Shown: in pieces, positions 24,098-35,798 of the stretch
Layout: the number at the start of each line of letters is the position of its first letter
Numbering within the stretch: the stretch's first letter is position 1
NCBI RefSeq assembly: GCF_000004075.3
Contig: NC_026660.2
Location: 23,005,498 to 23,069,497, forward strand
Direction: 5' to 3'
Length of the DNA stretch: 64,000 bases
Source: Cucumis sativus
Taxonomy: Eukaryota; Streptophyta; Magnoliopsida; Cucurbitales; Cucurbitaceae
Notes under the pieces: model-generated
Seen by the model: only the letters and a program-made list of their open reading frames with translations
Told to the model about the DNA's origin: nothing
The model's database searches: none
Program-made: the position numbers and the translations under genes

Positions 24098-24400
24098 GTA
24101 CTAGGCCGTGTAGAGTTTGGGATCACGTATCGTACTGATAGATAGACGAAAGGGGCTTTGGCTTGTACATCGATGTCGAAGAGGAAGGAAGTGCGGTGGA
24201 TATAGATGATGTAAGGCGAGAGTTCGCTACATTGTCAAATTTGCCTGAACATCCGAAAATAGTGAAAGCTTAAAGTGACTTACAAGGTAACGATAATGTT
24301 CATCTGGTTGTGGAGGTTTGTGAGGAAGGTGAGCTTTTCGATCGGAATGTAGCCAGAGGACACCCCACCGAACGTCGTCGAGAACCATCCAGAAGGAACA
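24098..24400 (+). pseudogene. Calcium-dependent protein kinase fragment, unit 1 copy
   Basis: Plus-strand frames spell the start of a CDPK kinase domain: the glycine-rich loop region LGRVEFGIT, then [14 protein letters not shown] (the ATP-binding lysine position reads T), DIDDVRREFATLSNLPEHP, and [20 protein letters not shown] with GHPTERR. An in-frame stop replaces one codon in the loop segment and another follows IVKA. There is a frameshift after SKRK. The calmodulin-like EF hands and most of the kinase are missing. A functional CDPK phosphorylates targets in response to calcium; this piece is dead. A second partial copy of the loop region lies at about 23,985-24,005 in this unit only. Confidence 0.88.
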
Positions 24401-26790
24401 TTCGCCTTTGACCGTATTAAAGCTTCTTGTTGCTCAAGTTTTCGGGTTTTTCAATTTATATTTTTCCTATTTTTTAATAGTAAACCTAATTACGTACGGC
24501 TGAACAATTAGTAAAGTGTTCTATTTTCTATTTTGTTTTTCTTTTTTATATAGTTCAAATACATTCATCGTGTAAATTAAAAAATAAGTTATTCCAAATT
24601 TGAATTTGATGTTTTAAAATGTATATTATATATATATAGTATATTGCGTTTTAAACTCAATTCAATTTTTTAAAATTAAAACGTGTACTCTGTAGTATAT
24701 TTTACATTATACAAGCACATCATATTTAGATTTTATTGTTGTAACACAAAGTTTAAATTTTAAACTTGGAAGTAACTTGGAAGTGAGAAAAATAACTTTT
24801 CACCGTTCTAAAATCTTTTTAAAAAATTATAGAGGTTAGCCATTCTTCTTGTATGACAATTATTTTTTATCATAAAAAAGATCAATTGTGTCGGTTTTTT
24901 ATATTATGATAAACCATACAATGACTGCAAATAAATGTTCACGAAATTTAAATTTGATAAATTTTAAATGACTCTTAATTTGTTAGTTTCCAAACTCTTC
25001 AACCAATTTTATATTTTTCAACATCCAACCTTAAACCAAATCTTGAAGTTCAATCTAAATCCTTAAATCAAACTTCTCTAATCTTTGTTGTCTCTTAATT
25101 TGGTCATTTTTTTTTAACATTTAAACATTCTATCTTAATCAAAAAAAAGTTGAAGTCCAATCACATATTTTAATCCAAAATTATCTTCTCCTTTCTTATC
25201 TTCATCGTATCAACAACCATTTTTTCTTTTTTCTCTTTCAATATATCGCACATGAGTCTTATAAGTATCTTTACTCTCTCATTTCTTAGCTTCATATCTC
25301 TACAATTTAATGCAAAAGAAGAGCTCAATGTCTTCCATAAAAAACTTGTAGTCTCATCTCATACTTTAAAACAATATCTATTCTTGTACTCTCAAATTTA
25401 TCAATTTATCAACTCTTCAACCTTAAACCAATTTATCTTTAAGTGATTATTAACCAATTTATCTTTAAGTGATTATTAATTTGTTCGTTTCTAAACTCTT
25501 CAACCAAATTTATATTCTTCAACCTCCAACCTTAAACCAAATTTCTAAACAATATCTATTCTTAGCTTCTTGTTGCACATGCATAACCTTAAACCTTGAA
25601 GTTCAATCTCAATCCTTAAATCAAACTACTCCGGTCTTTGTTGTCTCTTAATTTGTTCATTTTTCGAAATCTTCAACATCCTACCTTAATGAAAAAAAGT
25701 TGAAGTCCAATCACATACTTTAATCCAAAATTCTTCTCATTTCTTATCTTCATCATGAAATAGATAATTATCAACAACTAATTTGTCATTTTATTTTTTC
25801 AATATATCGTCCATAAGTCTTATAAGTACCTTTACTCTCTCATTTCTTAGCTTCACGTCCAATTATCTACAATTTCATGCAAAAGAACGGTTTGGTGTCT
25901 TCCTTCAAAAACTTGTAGACCCATATATCTCATACTTTAAATCAATCCATATTCTTGTACTCTTAAAAATTTTCAATTTTTCAACTCTTCAACCAATTTT
26001 GAATTCTTCAACCTTAAACCAAGTTATCTTAAGTCACTCTTAATTTGTTCATTTCCAAATTCTTCAACCAAATTTACATTCTTCAACCTTAATCCAAATC
26101 CTCCCCAAGTCTTATTATTTGCGCATTGCATTGTCTTGACCCTACATCCAATAATCAACTATTTCATCAAACAAGGACATGATGCCTTCATTCAAAAAAG
26201 TTGTAGTCCAATGGAGACTTTAAACCTAAATTCTCCAATCTTATGCATGCATCTCGTAATTTTTCCAATTTATGAACTCTCAAACCACTTTTGTTGTTCT
26301 TTATATCCTAAAGAATGGTTATGGTCCATTAAATCCAAATGTTGAAGTCGAATCTCCAACCTTCAACTAAATTTCATTAATCCTTTAACAATATTCTCCA
26401 ACCTTAAACCAAATTTATTGTATCTTTATATCTCTTAATACGTCACTTTTATGAACTCTTTCAACTAAATAATTGCTTTTTAATCTAAAGAATAATTAGA
26501 CCTCCCCAATCAAAAAAGTTTGAACTAAAATTACAAACTTTAATCCAAAATTCTCTTATCCTCTCTTATCTTCCTTCATCATGGAATACAAGACTATCAA
26601 CAACAAATTTGTGTTTTCCCCTTTTTAATATATCAACCATGAGTCTTCTACAGACCTTTATTAGTCCAGTTTTCCAGCTTTGCATCCAATTATCTACATT
26701 TCAATTCAAAGAACGACTTGGTGTCGTCCATCCAAAAGCTTTAGTCTCATTTCATACTTTAAACTAACAATTTATAACCTTATGTATCTC

Positions 26791-27555
26791 CTAAGGCGTG
26801 TTTGGGGTGCAGACTTGAGGGGGGAGTGGGTTATTTTACTCCACTCTACGATTGGGGCATGAATTAAGCAAAAAAGGGATTATGGATGTTTTTCTCCTCG
26901 TCATACTCTATTCCACTCTCTCGATTGGGTGCATCTCGAGACCACCATTAATTTTGTTTTTCTCGGGGTCAATTTCGACCGAGATCGACTACAAGAGTTC
27001 TTCCCAAATTTAAATAACTCTTTAAAGAAAATTTCTCAATCTCTCTCAAGAACATCTTTGGGCAACCTTAGCCCAAAGATCATACTACATAATATTTATG
27101 TTCTTTAGCTCGGGACAGCTTTGGCCTGTGATCATACTACATTATGCTTATGTTCTTTAGCTCAGGGCTATCTCGGGCCAAAGCCCCGAGCTAAAGAAGA
27201 TAAGGTAACGTAGTATGATTTCGAGCCAAAGTTGGCGCGAGATAATCCCGAGCTAAAGAACATAAGCTAATGTAGTATAATCTCGAGCCAAAGTTGGCCG
27301 AGATAGCCTCAAGAGAGATCGAGAAACTTTTTTCAAATAGTTCTATAATTTTGGAAAGAATCTCAAGGTCGATCTTGACCAAGATTGACACTGAGAACAA
27401 CAAAATTTGTCAGTCGCCTTAAAATGCACCTGACCGAGAAAACGAAACAGTGTGTGGCAGAGATTTCCACGTAAAATAACACTAATCCCCATTTTGCTTA
27501 ATCCATGCCCCAAAATGGAGTTAGGCTAAAATAACCTACTTCAATCCTCCATATC
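26791..27555. mobile_element. Hairpin/TIR element, unit 2 copy
   Basis: Collinear with the unit 1 copy but about 50 bases longer in the left arm (GACTACAAGAGTTCTTCCC). The same inverted ends and internal AGCTCGGG/CCCGAGCT palindrome are present. Confidence 0.75.
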
Positions 27556-29298
27556 ACTTAATTTTTCGAATTTATGAATTGTTAAACCAACTTTGTACTT
27601 TGAAATCCAAACCATATATAATTTCTAACCTGTCTAAAAGCTTGTTTCAAATACTTTTTATATATTTTTTTGCTTTATTATAGGCCGCTTAAAGGCTAAT
27701 AACATCACATCTTTGTGTGAGAAGCATTTATGTCTCGTTTTGATGTATTAGGCCCCTTATAGTATAAGGGACCATCATTTGGAGGGTTTATTTTTTATTC
27801 TCTTTGTAATTTTTAATTTTATCTAAATGAAAGCTTGGCTTCCCTAAAAAAGGATACAATATTAAACTAGAGCTCAATACTCCACTCCTAGCCACCTACA
27901 ACTAACTATATAATTTCATTCCTTGCTCAACATCTCTCAAGTCTATTTACTCTTGAAACAAAAACATGATTTCAAGAAGCACATCAAAAAATCAAAGATA
28001 CAGTTATAAAAGCAAACATTTATAAGATATGAAAAACATTTACTGAAAATTTTATAAAAACTAGGGACGAAGAAGCCTAACCTTATATTGAAGAGGAGAG
28101 TATAATAAACTATATTTTACCTCACTACCACAATTATTTTGTAGTCATCTTCTAGACACCTTTTGATATATTTTTTAAATTCAAATTTACTTCCTCAAAC
28201 AAGGTGAACCTAAAGATAAAGTGCATTGTCATAAAAGGAACAAATAAGTGGTTTATAATCAGCAGATAGTTGGGAATTGGAAACTCACCTCGATGAATCC
28301 ATTTCATAATGCCAAGTTGCCAACGGACTTGAAAACTTACAGAAGAAGGATCCCTAAAACGAAACAGCATGCTGTAGGTGTTTCAGATCTCTATAGGAAA
28401 ACAATTGTAAGTATTATAAAAGGGAAATAAGAGTTGTCTAGGCTTAGGAGAAACAATACTTACAATGTAAAGGAAGACCGGAAGTTTTGTGCAAAAACTC
28501 GTGTTGGGCTTTCACAGATGATGTTTCGTGAGTAAGCCTGAATCGTGCATTATCCGCAAAACAAGTTCATCTAGTTTAGTTCCAAAGAGGAAAGGTTGAT
28601 CCGTCCATGAGAAAATAAATCGTTAAACTTAAAGTATTGGGGCAAAACATGCAAAAGTTAGGCTATTAAAGGAAAAAGCTTTTTCAAAGGAAAGGATAAT
28701 GGCATACCATTTGAGAACTCATAATTGAGAGTTGAGGTCTCTCCTCCTCCCCATGCCTTCCAACCGCGAATCTGTGCACAAAATTGAAAGTAATGTATAA
28801 ACATAGACACAAGTAGATTTAACAACTAACAGAGGCAATATTATCAAAACTTTGTATTCTCATTTACGGTAGTTGATATTTAAATTTTTTATGCACAATT
28901 TCAAAAATTTTCTTAAACGGAAAGATTGAGTACCAATTTCTTATCAAAATAAACTTATAGTGAAAAAGATTATCATTTCTCCTTTTTGCTTTTTTTTTTT
29001 ACCTTGTTAATTCCCAAAAGAATCCATATGCACAACCCCCAACCATCGCTGCAAAGTCGAGAAATGGTTTTCTCTCAATCATTTCCTTTTCTGATCTGCA
29101 AACATTCTGAGAGGAAATAATTTGGATGGGTTACTAGAAATCATATATGAGATAATTAACATACAATATTCATCCAAAACTCAACCATACTTTTTTTACA
29201 ACAAGATAAAATAATTTAATCCCAGACAATGAAATTAAATCTTAATATCCCTAGTCTATCGAAAGATAAAGACGAAACAAATGCACTTGATTTGACAC

Positions 29299-29516
29299 TC
29301 AAGCGATAGCGTTAGTAGCACTTACAATTCTGGGCCAAAGATCAGCACCTTCCTTTCCAATTGGAACCCCCCTGTAATAGCAGAACCCTTCATCTCTCCT
29401 TTGGGGTTTACGATGACACCAGCATTGTCTTCGAAGTACATGAAGACACCATCCTTTCGGTGCCATGGGTTGCTCTGCCTAGCAATAACAGCAGGTAGCA
29501 CCTTCTTCCTGGCGTC
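29299..29516 (-). pseudogene. RPL23 (uL14) pseudogene fragment, unit 2 copy
   Basis: Same fragment and same frame-shifting insertion after KGSAIT as in unit 1, so the lesion predates the tandem duplication. Substitutions include K-to-R in AVIARQ and changes in the GKE region. Confidence 0.88.
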
Positions 29517-29757
29517 AATGCAACTGATGCAATCTCGAGATAGATACAAGCGACACATGACCCTGTTTATAAAACGAGTTGGTTTCAGAATTTGTCCAAA
29601 AACGAACAGCCAAAGAATTTCGTATCCAAATAGAGATCTAAGTGTCTAAAATTAAATATCATTACCATGTTACCGACCTCGCATTTTCTCGCTGGCTCCA
29701 CTTAGGGTTTCGCTCAATCACCGGACGGGAATCAGCGACAAGCAAATATTGGGGCTT

Positions 29758-30060
29758 GTACTAGACGATGGAGAGTTTGGGATCAAGTGTTGTACTGATA
29801 GAGAGATGAAAGGGGCTTTGGCTTGTACATCGATATCGAAGAGGAAGGAACTGCGGTGGATATAGATTATGTAAGGCGAGAGTTTGCTAGATTGTCGCAA
29901 ATTTGCCTGAACATCGGAATATAGTGAAAGCTTAAAGTGACTTACAAGGTAACGATGATGTTCATCTGGTTATGGAGGTTTGTGAGGAAGGTGAGCTTTT
30001 CGATCGGAATGTAGCCAGAGGACACTCCACCGAACGTCGCCGAGAACCATCCAGAAGGAG
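29758..30060 (+). pseudogene. Calcium-dependent protein kinase fragment, unit 2 copy
   Basis: Same fragment with loop-region reading [20 protein letters not shown], free of the early stop present in unit 1. It is shifted after SKRK and again before LPEHRNIVKA, where a stop follows. It still ends [20 protein letters not shown]. Confidence 0.88.
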
Positions 30061-31889
30061 CATTCGTGTCTCAAAGAGATTTGATGAGATATGATCGTTG
30101 GAGTATATAAAAGCTTCTTGTTGCTCAAGTTTTGAGATTTTTCAATTTATATTTTTCCTATTTTTTAATAGTCAAACCCAATTACGTACGGCTCAACGGT
30201 TATTAAAGTGTTCTCTTTTCTCTTTTGTTTTTCTTTTTTATATAGTTCAAATACATTAATGGTGTAAATTAAAAACTAAGTTATTCCAAATTTGAATTTA
30301 TATATATTGTATATTGCGTTTCAAACTCAATTCATTTTTTTAAAATAAAAACATGTATTATGCAGTATATTTTACATTATACAATGTTAACTATATCATC
30401 ACATCATATTTAGATTTTATTAACTTTAAACTTGGAAGTAACTGTCAAAAATAACTTTTCATCATCTTAAAATCTTTTTCAAAATATAGAGGTTAGCCAC
30501 TCTTCTTTTTTTACAATTATTTTTCATCACAAGAAAGATCAATCGTGTCGGTTTTTTACATCATGACAGACCATACAATGACGGCAAATAAATGTCACGA
30601 AATTTAAATTTGATAAATTTTAAATGACTCTTAATTTATTCGTTTCCAAACTCTTCAACCAAATTTATATTCTTCAACCTCCAACCTTGAACCAAATCTT
30701 GAAGTTGAATCTCAACCCTTAAATCAAACTACTTCATTTTTTGTTGTCTCTTAATTTGTTCATTTTTCGAAATCTTCAACATCCTACCTTAATGAAAAAA
30801 AGTTGAAGTCCAATCACATATTTTAATCCAAAATTCTTCTCCTTTCTTATCTTCATCGTGAAATAGATAATTATCAACAACTAATTTGTCATTTTATTTT
30901 TTCAACATATCGTCCATAAGTCTTATAAGTACCTTTACTCTCTCATTTCTTAGCTTCACATCCAATGATCTACAATTTAATGCAAAGAACGACTTGGTGT
31001 CTTCCTTCAAAACCTTGTAGACTTATATATTTATACTTTAAATCAGTCTTTATTCTTGCATTCTAAAATTTTTCCAATTTATCAACTCTTCAACCAATTT
31101 TGTACTCTTGAACCTTAAACCAACCAAGTTATCTTAAGTCCCTCTTAATTTGTTCATTTCCAAACTCTTCAACCAAACTTACATTCTTCAACCTTAATCC
31201 AAATCCTCCACCCGTCTTATTATTTGCGCGTTGTCTTGACCCTACATCCAATAATCAACTATTTCATCAAGCAAGGACATGATGCCTTCATTCAAAAAAG
31301 TTGTAGTCCAATGGAGACTTTAAACCCAAATTCTCCAATCTTATGCATGCATCTCGTAATTTTTCCAATTTTTGAACTCTCAAACCACTTTTTGTTATTT
31401 ATATCCTAAAGAATGGTTATGGTCCATTAAATCCAAATGTTGAAATCGAATCTCCAACCTTCAACTAAATTTCATTAATCCTTTAACAATATTCTCCAAC
31501 CTTAAACCAAATTTATTGTATCCTTTATATCTCTTAATACGTCACTTGTATGAACTCTTTCAACTAAATAATTGCTTTTTAATCCAAAGAATAATTAGAC
31601 TTCACCAATCAAAAAAGTTTGAACTAAGATTACAAACTTTAATCCAAAATTCTCTTATCCTCTCTAATCTTCCTTCATCATGGAATACAAGACTATCAAC
31701 AACAAATTTGTGTTTTCCCCTTTTAATATATCGACCATGAGTCTTCTACAGACCTTTATTAGTCCAATTTTCCAGCTTTGCATCCAATTATCTACATTTC
31801 AATTCAAAGAACGACTTGGTGTCGTCCATCAAAAAGTTTTAGTCTCATCTCATACTTTAAACTAACAATTTATAACCTTATGTATCTCC

Positions 31890-32655
31890 TAAGGCGTGTT
31901 TGGGGTGCAGACTTGAGGGGAGGGGAGTGGGTTATTTTACTTCACTCTACGATTGGGGCATGAATTAAGCAAAAAAGGGATTAGGGTTGTTTTTCTCCTT
32001 GTCACACTCTATTCCACTTTCTCGATCGGGTGCATCTCGAGACCACCATTAATTTTGTTTTTCTCGAAGTCAATTTCGACCAAGATCGACTACAAGAGTT
32101 CTTCCCAAATTTAAATAACTCTTTAAAGAAAATTTCTCAATCTCTCTCAAGAACATCTTTGGGCAACCTTAGCCCAAGATCATACTACATAATACTTATG
32201 TTCTTTAGCTCGGGACAGCTTTGGCCTGTGATCATACTACATTATGCTTATGTTCTTTAGCTCAGGGCTATCTCGGGCCAAAGCCCCGAGCTAAAGAAGA
32301 TAAGGTAATGTAGTATGATTTCGAGCCAAAGTTGGCCCGAGATAATCCCGAGCTAAAGAACATAAGCTAATGTAGTATAATCTCGAGCCAAAGTTGGCCG
32401 AGATAGCCTCAAGAGAGATCGAGAAACTTTTTTCAAATAGTTCTATAATTTTGGAAAGAATCTCAAGGTCGATCTTGACCAAGATTGACACTCAGAACAA
32501 CAAAATTTGTCAGTCGCCTTAAAATGCACCTGACCTAGAAAACGAAACAGTGTGTGGCAGAGATTTCCACGTAAAATAACACTAATCCCCATTTTGCTTA
32601 ATCCATGCCCCAAAATGGAGTTAGGCTAAAATAACCTACTTCAATCCTCCATATC
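31890..32655. mobile_element. Hairpin/TIR element, unit 3 copy
   Basis: Collinear with the unit 2 copy, with scattered substitutions. It retains the inverted ends and the central palindrome, so all three copies could form long hairpin transcripts if transcribed. Confidence 0.75.
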
Positions 32656-33663
32656 ACTTAATTTTTCAAATTTATGAATTGTTCAACCAACTTTGTACTT
32701 TGAAATCCAAACCATATATAATTTCTAACGTGTCTAAAAGCTTGTTTCAAATACTTTTTATATTTTTTTTGCTTTATTATAGGCCGCTTAAAGGCTAATA
32801 ACATCACATCTTTGTGTGAGAAGCATTTATGTCTCGTTTTGATGTATTAGGCCCCTTATAGTATAAGGGACCATCATTTGGAGGGTTTATTTTTTATTCT
32901 CTTTGTAATTTTTAATTTTATCTAAATGAAAGCTTGGCTTCCCTAAAAATGGATGACAATATTAAACTAGAGCTCAATACTCCACTCCTAACCACCTACA
33001 ACTAACTATATAATTTCATTCCTTGCTCAACATCTCTCAAGTCTATTTACTCTTGAAACAAAAACATGATTTCAAGAAGCACATCAAAAAATCAAAGATA
33101 CAGTATAAAAGCAAACATTTATAAGATATGAAAAACATTTACCGAAAATTTTATAAAAACTAGGGACGAAGAAGCCTAACCTTATTTTGAAGAGGAGAGT
33201 ATAGCAAACTATATTTTACCTCACAACCACAATTATTTTGTAGTCATCTTCCAGAGACCTTTTGATATATTTTTTAAATTCAAATTTACTTCCTCAAACA
33301 AGGTGAACCTAAAGATAAAGTGCATTGTCATAAAATGAACAAATAAGTGGTTTATAATCAGCAGATAGTTGGGAATTGGAAACTCACCTCAATGAATCCA
33401 TTTCATAATGCCAAGTTGCCAACGGACTTGAAAAATTGCCGGAAGAAGGATCCCTAAAACGAAACAGCATACTTTAGGTGTTTCAGATCTCTATAGGAAA
33501 ATAATTGTAAGTATTATAAAAAGGAAATAAGAGTTGTCTAGGCTTAGGAGAAACAATACTTACAATGTAAAAGAAGACCGGCAAAAACTCGTGTGGGCTT
33601 TCACAAATGATGTTTCATGAGTAAGCTTGAATCATGCATTATCCGCAAAACAAGTTCATCTAG

Positions 33664-33807
33664 TAATAGCAGAACCCTTCATCTCTCCTTTGGGTGGTTT
33701 ACGATGACACCAGCATTGTCTTCGAAGTACATGAAGACACCATCCTTTTGGTGCCATGGGTTGCTCTGCCTAGCAATAACAGCAGGTAGCACCTTCTTCC
33801 TGACGTC
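33664..33807 (-). pseudogene. RPL23 (uL14) pseudogene fragment, unit 3 copy, 3' end deleted
   Basis: Only the RKKVLPAVI...KGSAIT part remains. Sequence beyond it is removed by the ~0.8 kb internal deletion whose junction is at about 33,663. An added base in the GEMKG region (GGGTGGTTT at about 33,692) further disrupts the frame. Confidence 0.85.
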
Positions 33808-34048
33808 AATGCAACTGATGCAATCTCGAGATAGATACAAGCGACACATGACCCTGTTTATAAAACGAGTTGGTTTCAGAATTTGTCCAAAAACGAACAG
33901 CCAAAGAATTTCGTATCCAAATAGAGATCTAAGTGTCTAAAAATAAATATCATTACCATGTTACCAACCTCGCATTTTCTCGCCGGCTCCACTTAGGGTT
34001 TCGCTCAATCACCGGATGGGAATCAGCGACAAGCAAACATTGGGGCTT

Positions 34049-34385
34049 GTACTAGACGATGGAGAGTTTGGGATCAAGTGTTGTACTGATAGAGAGACGA
34101 AAGGGGCTTTGGCTTGTACATCGATATCGAAGAGGAAGGAACTGCGGTGGATATAGATTATATAAGGCGAGAGTTTGCTAGATTGTCGCAAATTTGCCTG
34201 GACATCGGAATATAGTGAAAGCTTATAGTGACTTACAAGGTAACGATGATGTTCATCTGGTTATGGAGGTTTGTGAGGAAGGTGAGCTTTTCGATCGGAA
34301 TGTAGCCAGAGGACACTCCACTGAACGTCGCCGAGAACCATCCAGAAGGAGCATTCGTGTCTCAAAGAGATTTGATGAGATATGA
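34049..34385 (+). pseudogene. Calcium-dependent protein kinase fragment, unit 3 copy
   Basis: Same fragment. Here the segment from 34194 is open for 63 codons ([13 protein letters not shown], then [20 protein letters not shown]), because the stop of the other copies is a tyrosine codon. The frameshifts upstream remain, and nothing follows of the kinase domain, so this is not a gene. Confidence 0.88.
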
Positions 34386-34488
34386 TCGTTGGAGTATATA
34401 AAAGCTTCTTGTTGCTCAAGTTTTGAGATTTTTCAATTTATATTTTTCCTATTTTTTAATAACCCAATTACGTACGGCTCAACGGTTA

Positions 34489-34920
34489 TCTTTTCTCTTT
34501 TGTTTTTCTTTTTTATATAGTTCAAATACATTAATTGTGTAAATTAAAAACTAAGTTATTCCAAATTTGAATTTATATATATTGTATATTGCGTTTCAAA
34601 CTCAATTCATTTTTTTAAAATAAAAACATGTATTATGCAGTATATTTTACATTATACAATATTAACTATATCATCACATCATATTTAGATTTTATTGTTG
34701 TAACACAAAGTTTAAACTTTAAACTTGAAAGTAACTTGAAAAATAACTTTTCATCCTTTTAAAATCTTTTTCAAAATGACAGACATTAGCAACTCTTCTT
34801 TTATCACGAGAATATCAATTGTGTCGAATTTTTACATCATGATAGACCATATAATGACTGCAAATAAGTGTCACAAAATTCAAATTTGATAAATTTTAAA
34901 TATCATAAAAACCCATTTTA
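34489..34920. repeat. Partial fourth unit head
   Basis: The first ~430 bases of the unit (TCTTTTCTCTTTTG onward) are present, sharing variants with the head of unit 3 such as CATGTATTATGCAG. At AAATTTGATAAATTTTAAAT the sequence leaves the array and continues into the MFS gene's 3' flank. The same phrase marks the switch point in the other units. Confidence 0.85.
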
Positions 34921-35670
34921 GTGATTGCACATAAATTTAAAAATTTTGAAGGTTAAATCTGTAATTTAACTTGGACTAATTAAATTTTGAAATTCTCAAC
35001 GTTTTGACCCCTGCCAAGGATTCCAAATATAATCACGGCTGTATATTCATTAAATAAGTCACAAGAACTGTCAAAATGAAAAGATTGCTTAGTCAAATAA
35101 GACTGAGCCTTTTAAAGATGCAAAGAAACAAGATTCCATAACTTTGCTCGACAAGAACAGCTCCTTCACACATACTATCGAAAAGCAGATAAGAAAACCA
35201 GCCAATATAAATGTGACGTTACAATTAATCAACTTAATTACTTGTGGTTGTCTACACATAATTTACAAAGGTACATGGACTTACAACAAAGAACTCAAGT
35301 CAATTCAAGTTCAATAAAACCACCAATTATCATCTTAAAAATCGACCGTTACATCTTCAGCTTCACAATTGTTGAATGTCAAAAAAGACAAATATCCTTT
35401 TTTAGCTTTCTTCTTTTAACTGAGTGATAACAGCATACTTATTTTTGTATTGAACAAAAGTAAGCAATAAACAGTTGTTCTCGTTCCTATAGGTTGTGGC
35501 TCTGAGCAAAATGGCGATTCACCACTCCTGTTCCTCCGTGCACAAGCTGCATGACAGGTTCGTTTTTGTGTTTGGATCATACCAACGGTGTAAATACCAG
35601 TAAGAAAAAGACACTAAATGAAGATCTCAACCTCCATCTTTGCTATAATAAAAGGCATCATTCTACCTTA
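34700..35670. repeat. 3' flank of the MFS gene (partner of 15,240-16,270)
   Basis: Right-hand member of the flank duplication. It begins inside the partial fourth unit and ends about 130 bases before the transporter's stop codon, so it covers the 3' UTR and downstream sequence. As it is linked to the intact gene, it is probably the original copy. Confidence 0.8.
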
Positions 35671-35798
35671 CTATCACAAAGCTTACAACGGTAGAAGAAC
35701 TTTCTATCTTTACCTTTTCTTGAATCGCTTTTTTCTCAGATGTCGGAACAGAAGGAAAATAACACAAGATCGCAGTGTGTTGAACAAACAGTCTAATC

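Larger units (their letters stand above)
18824..24515. repeat. Tandem array unit 1 (5.7 kb)
   Basis: The unit begins with GTGTTCTATTTTCTATTTTG and runs to the same phrase at 24,516. In order it holds an AT-rich head, a tract rich in CAACCTTAAACCAAAT-like phrases (about 19,330-20,780), a 0.75 kb hairpin/TIR element (about 21,025-21,760), a terminator-like AT segment (about 21,880-22,030), minus-strand fragments of an unidentified spliced gene and of RPL23 (22,485-23,740), and a plus-strand CDPK fragment (to about 24,400). Compared with units 2 and 3 it lacks about 50 bases at 21,205 and has an extra partial copy of the CDPK start near 23,940-24,060. Confidence 0.9.
24516..30207. repeat. Tandem array unit 2 (5.7 kb)
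   Basis: Same order of parts as unit 1. Its first part (to about 26.1 kb) follows unit 1 almost base for base. From about 26.4 kb onward it shares diagnostic differences with unit 3: the segment GACTACAAGAGTTCTTCCC near 26,990, CGAGCC at about 27,285, AAAGTGCATTG at 28,218, and the CDPK start TAGACGATGGAGAGTTTGGG at about 29,762. This makes it look like a crossover product. Total length happens to equal that of unit 1, although internal landmarks are offset by up to about 90 bases. Confidence 0.9.
30208..34488. repeat. Tandem array unit 3 (4.3 kb, internally deleted)
   Basis: It starts with GTGTTCTCTTTTCTCTTTTG. It lacks roughly 0.5 kb of the CAACC-rich tract near its start and about 0.8 kb between the unidentified gene fragment and RPL23, at 33,663. 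The rest is collinear with unit 2. Its CDPK fragment lacks the in-frame stop seen in unit 1 but is still broken elsewhere. Confidence 0.9.

Noticed and set aside
18824..34488. CRISPR-like or satellite interpretation of the repeats
   Set aside because: Units are kilobases long with mixed gene and transposon content. There are no short regular repeats with unique spacers, and the context is a plant nuclear genome.
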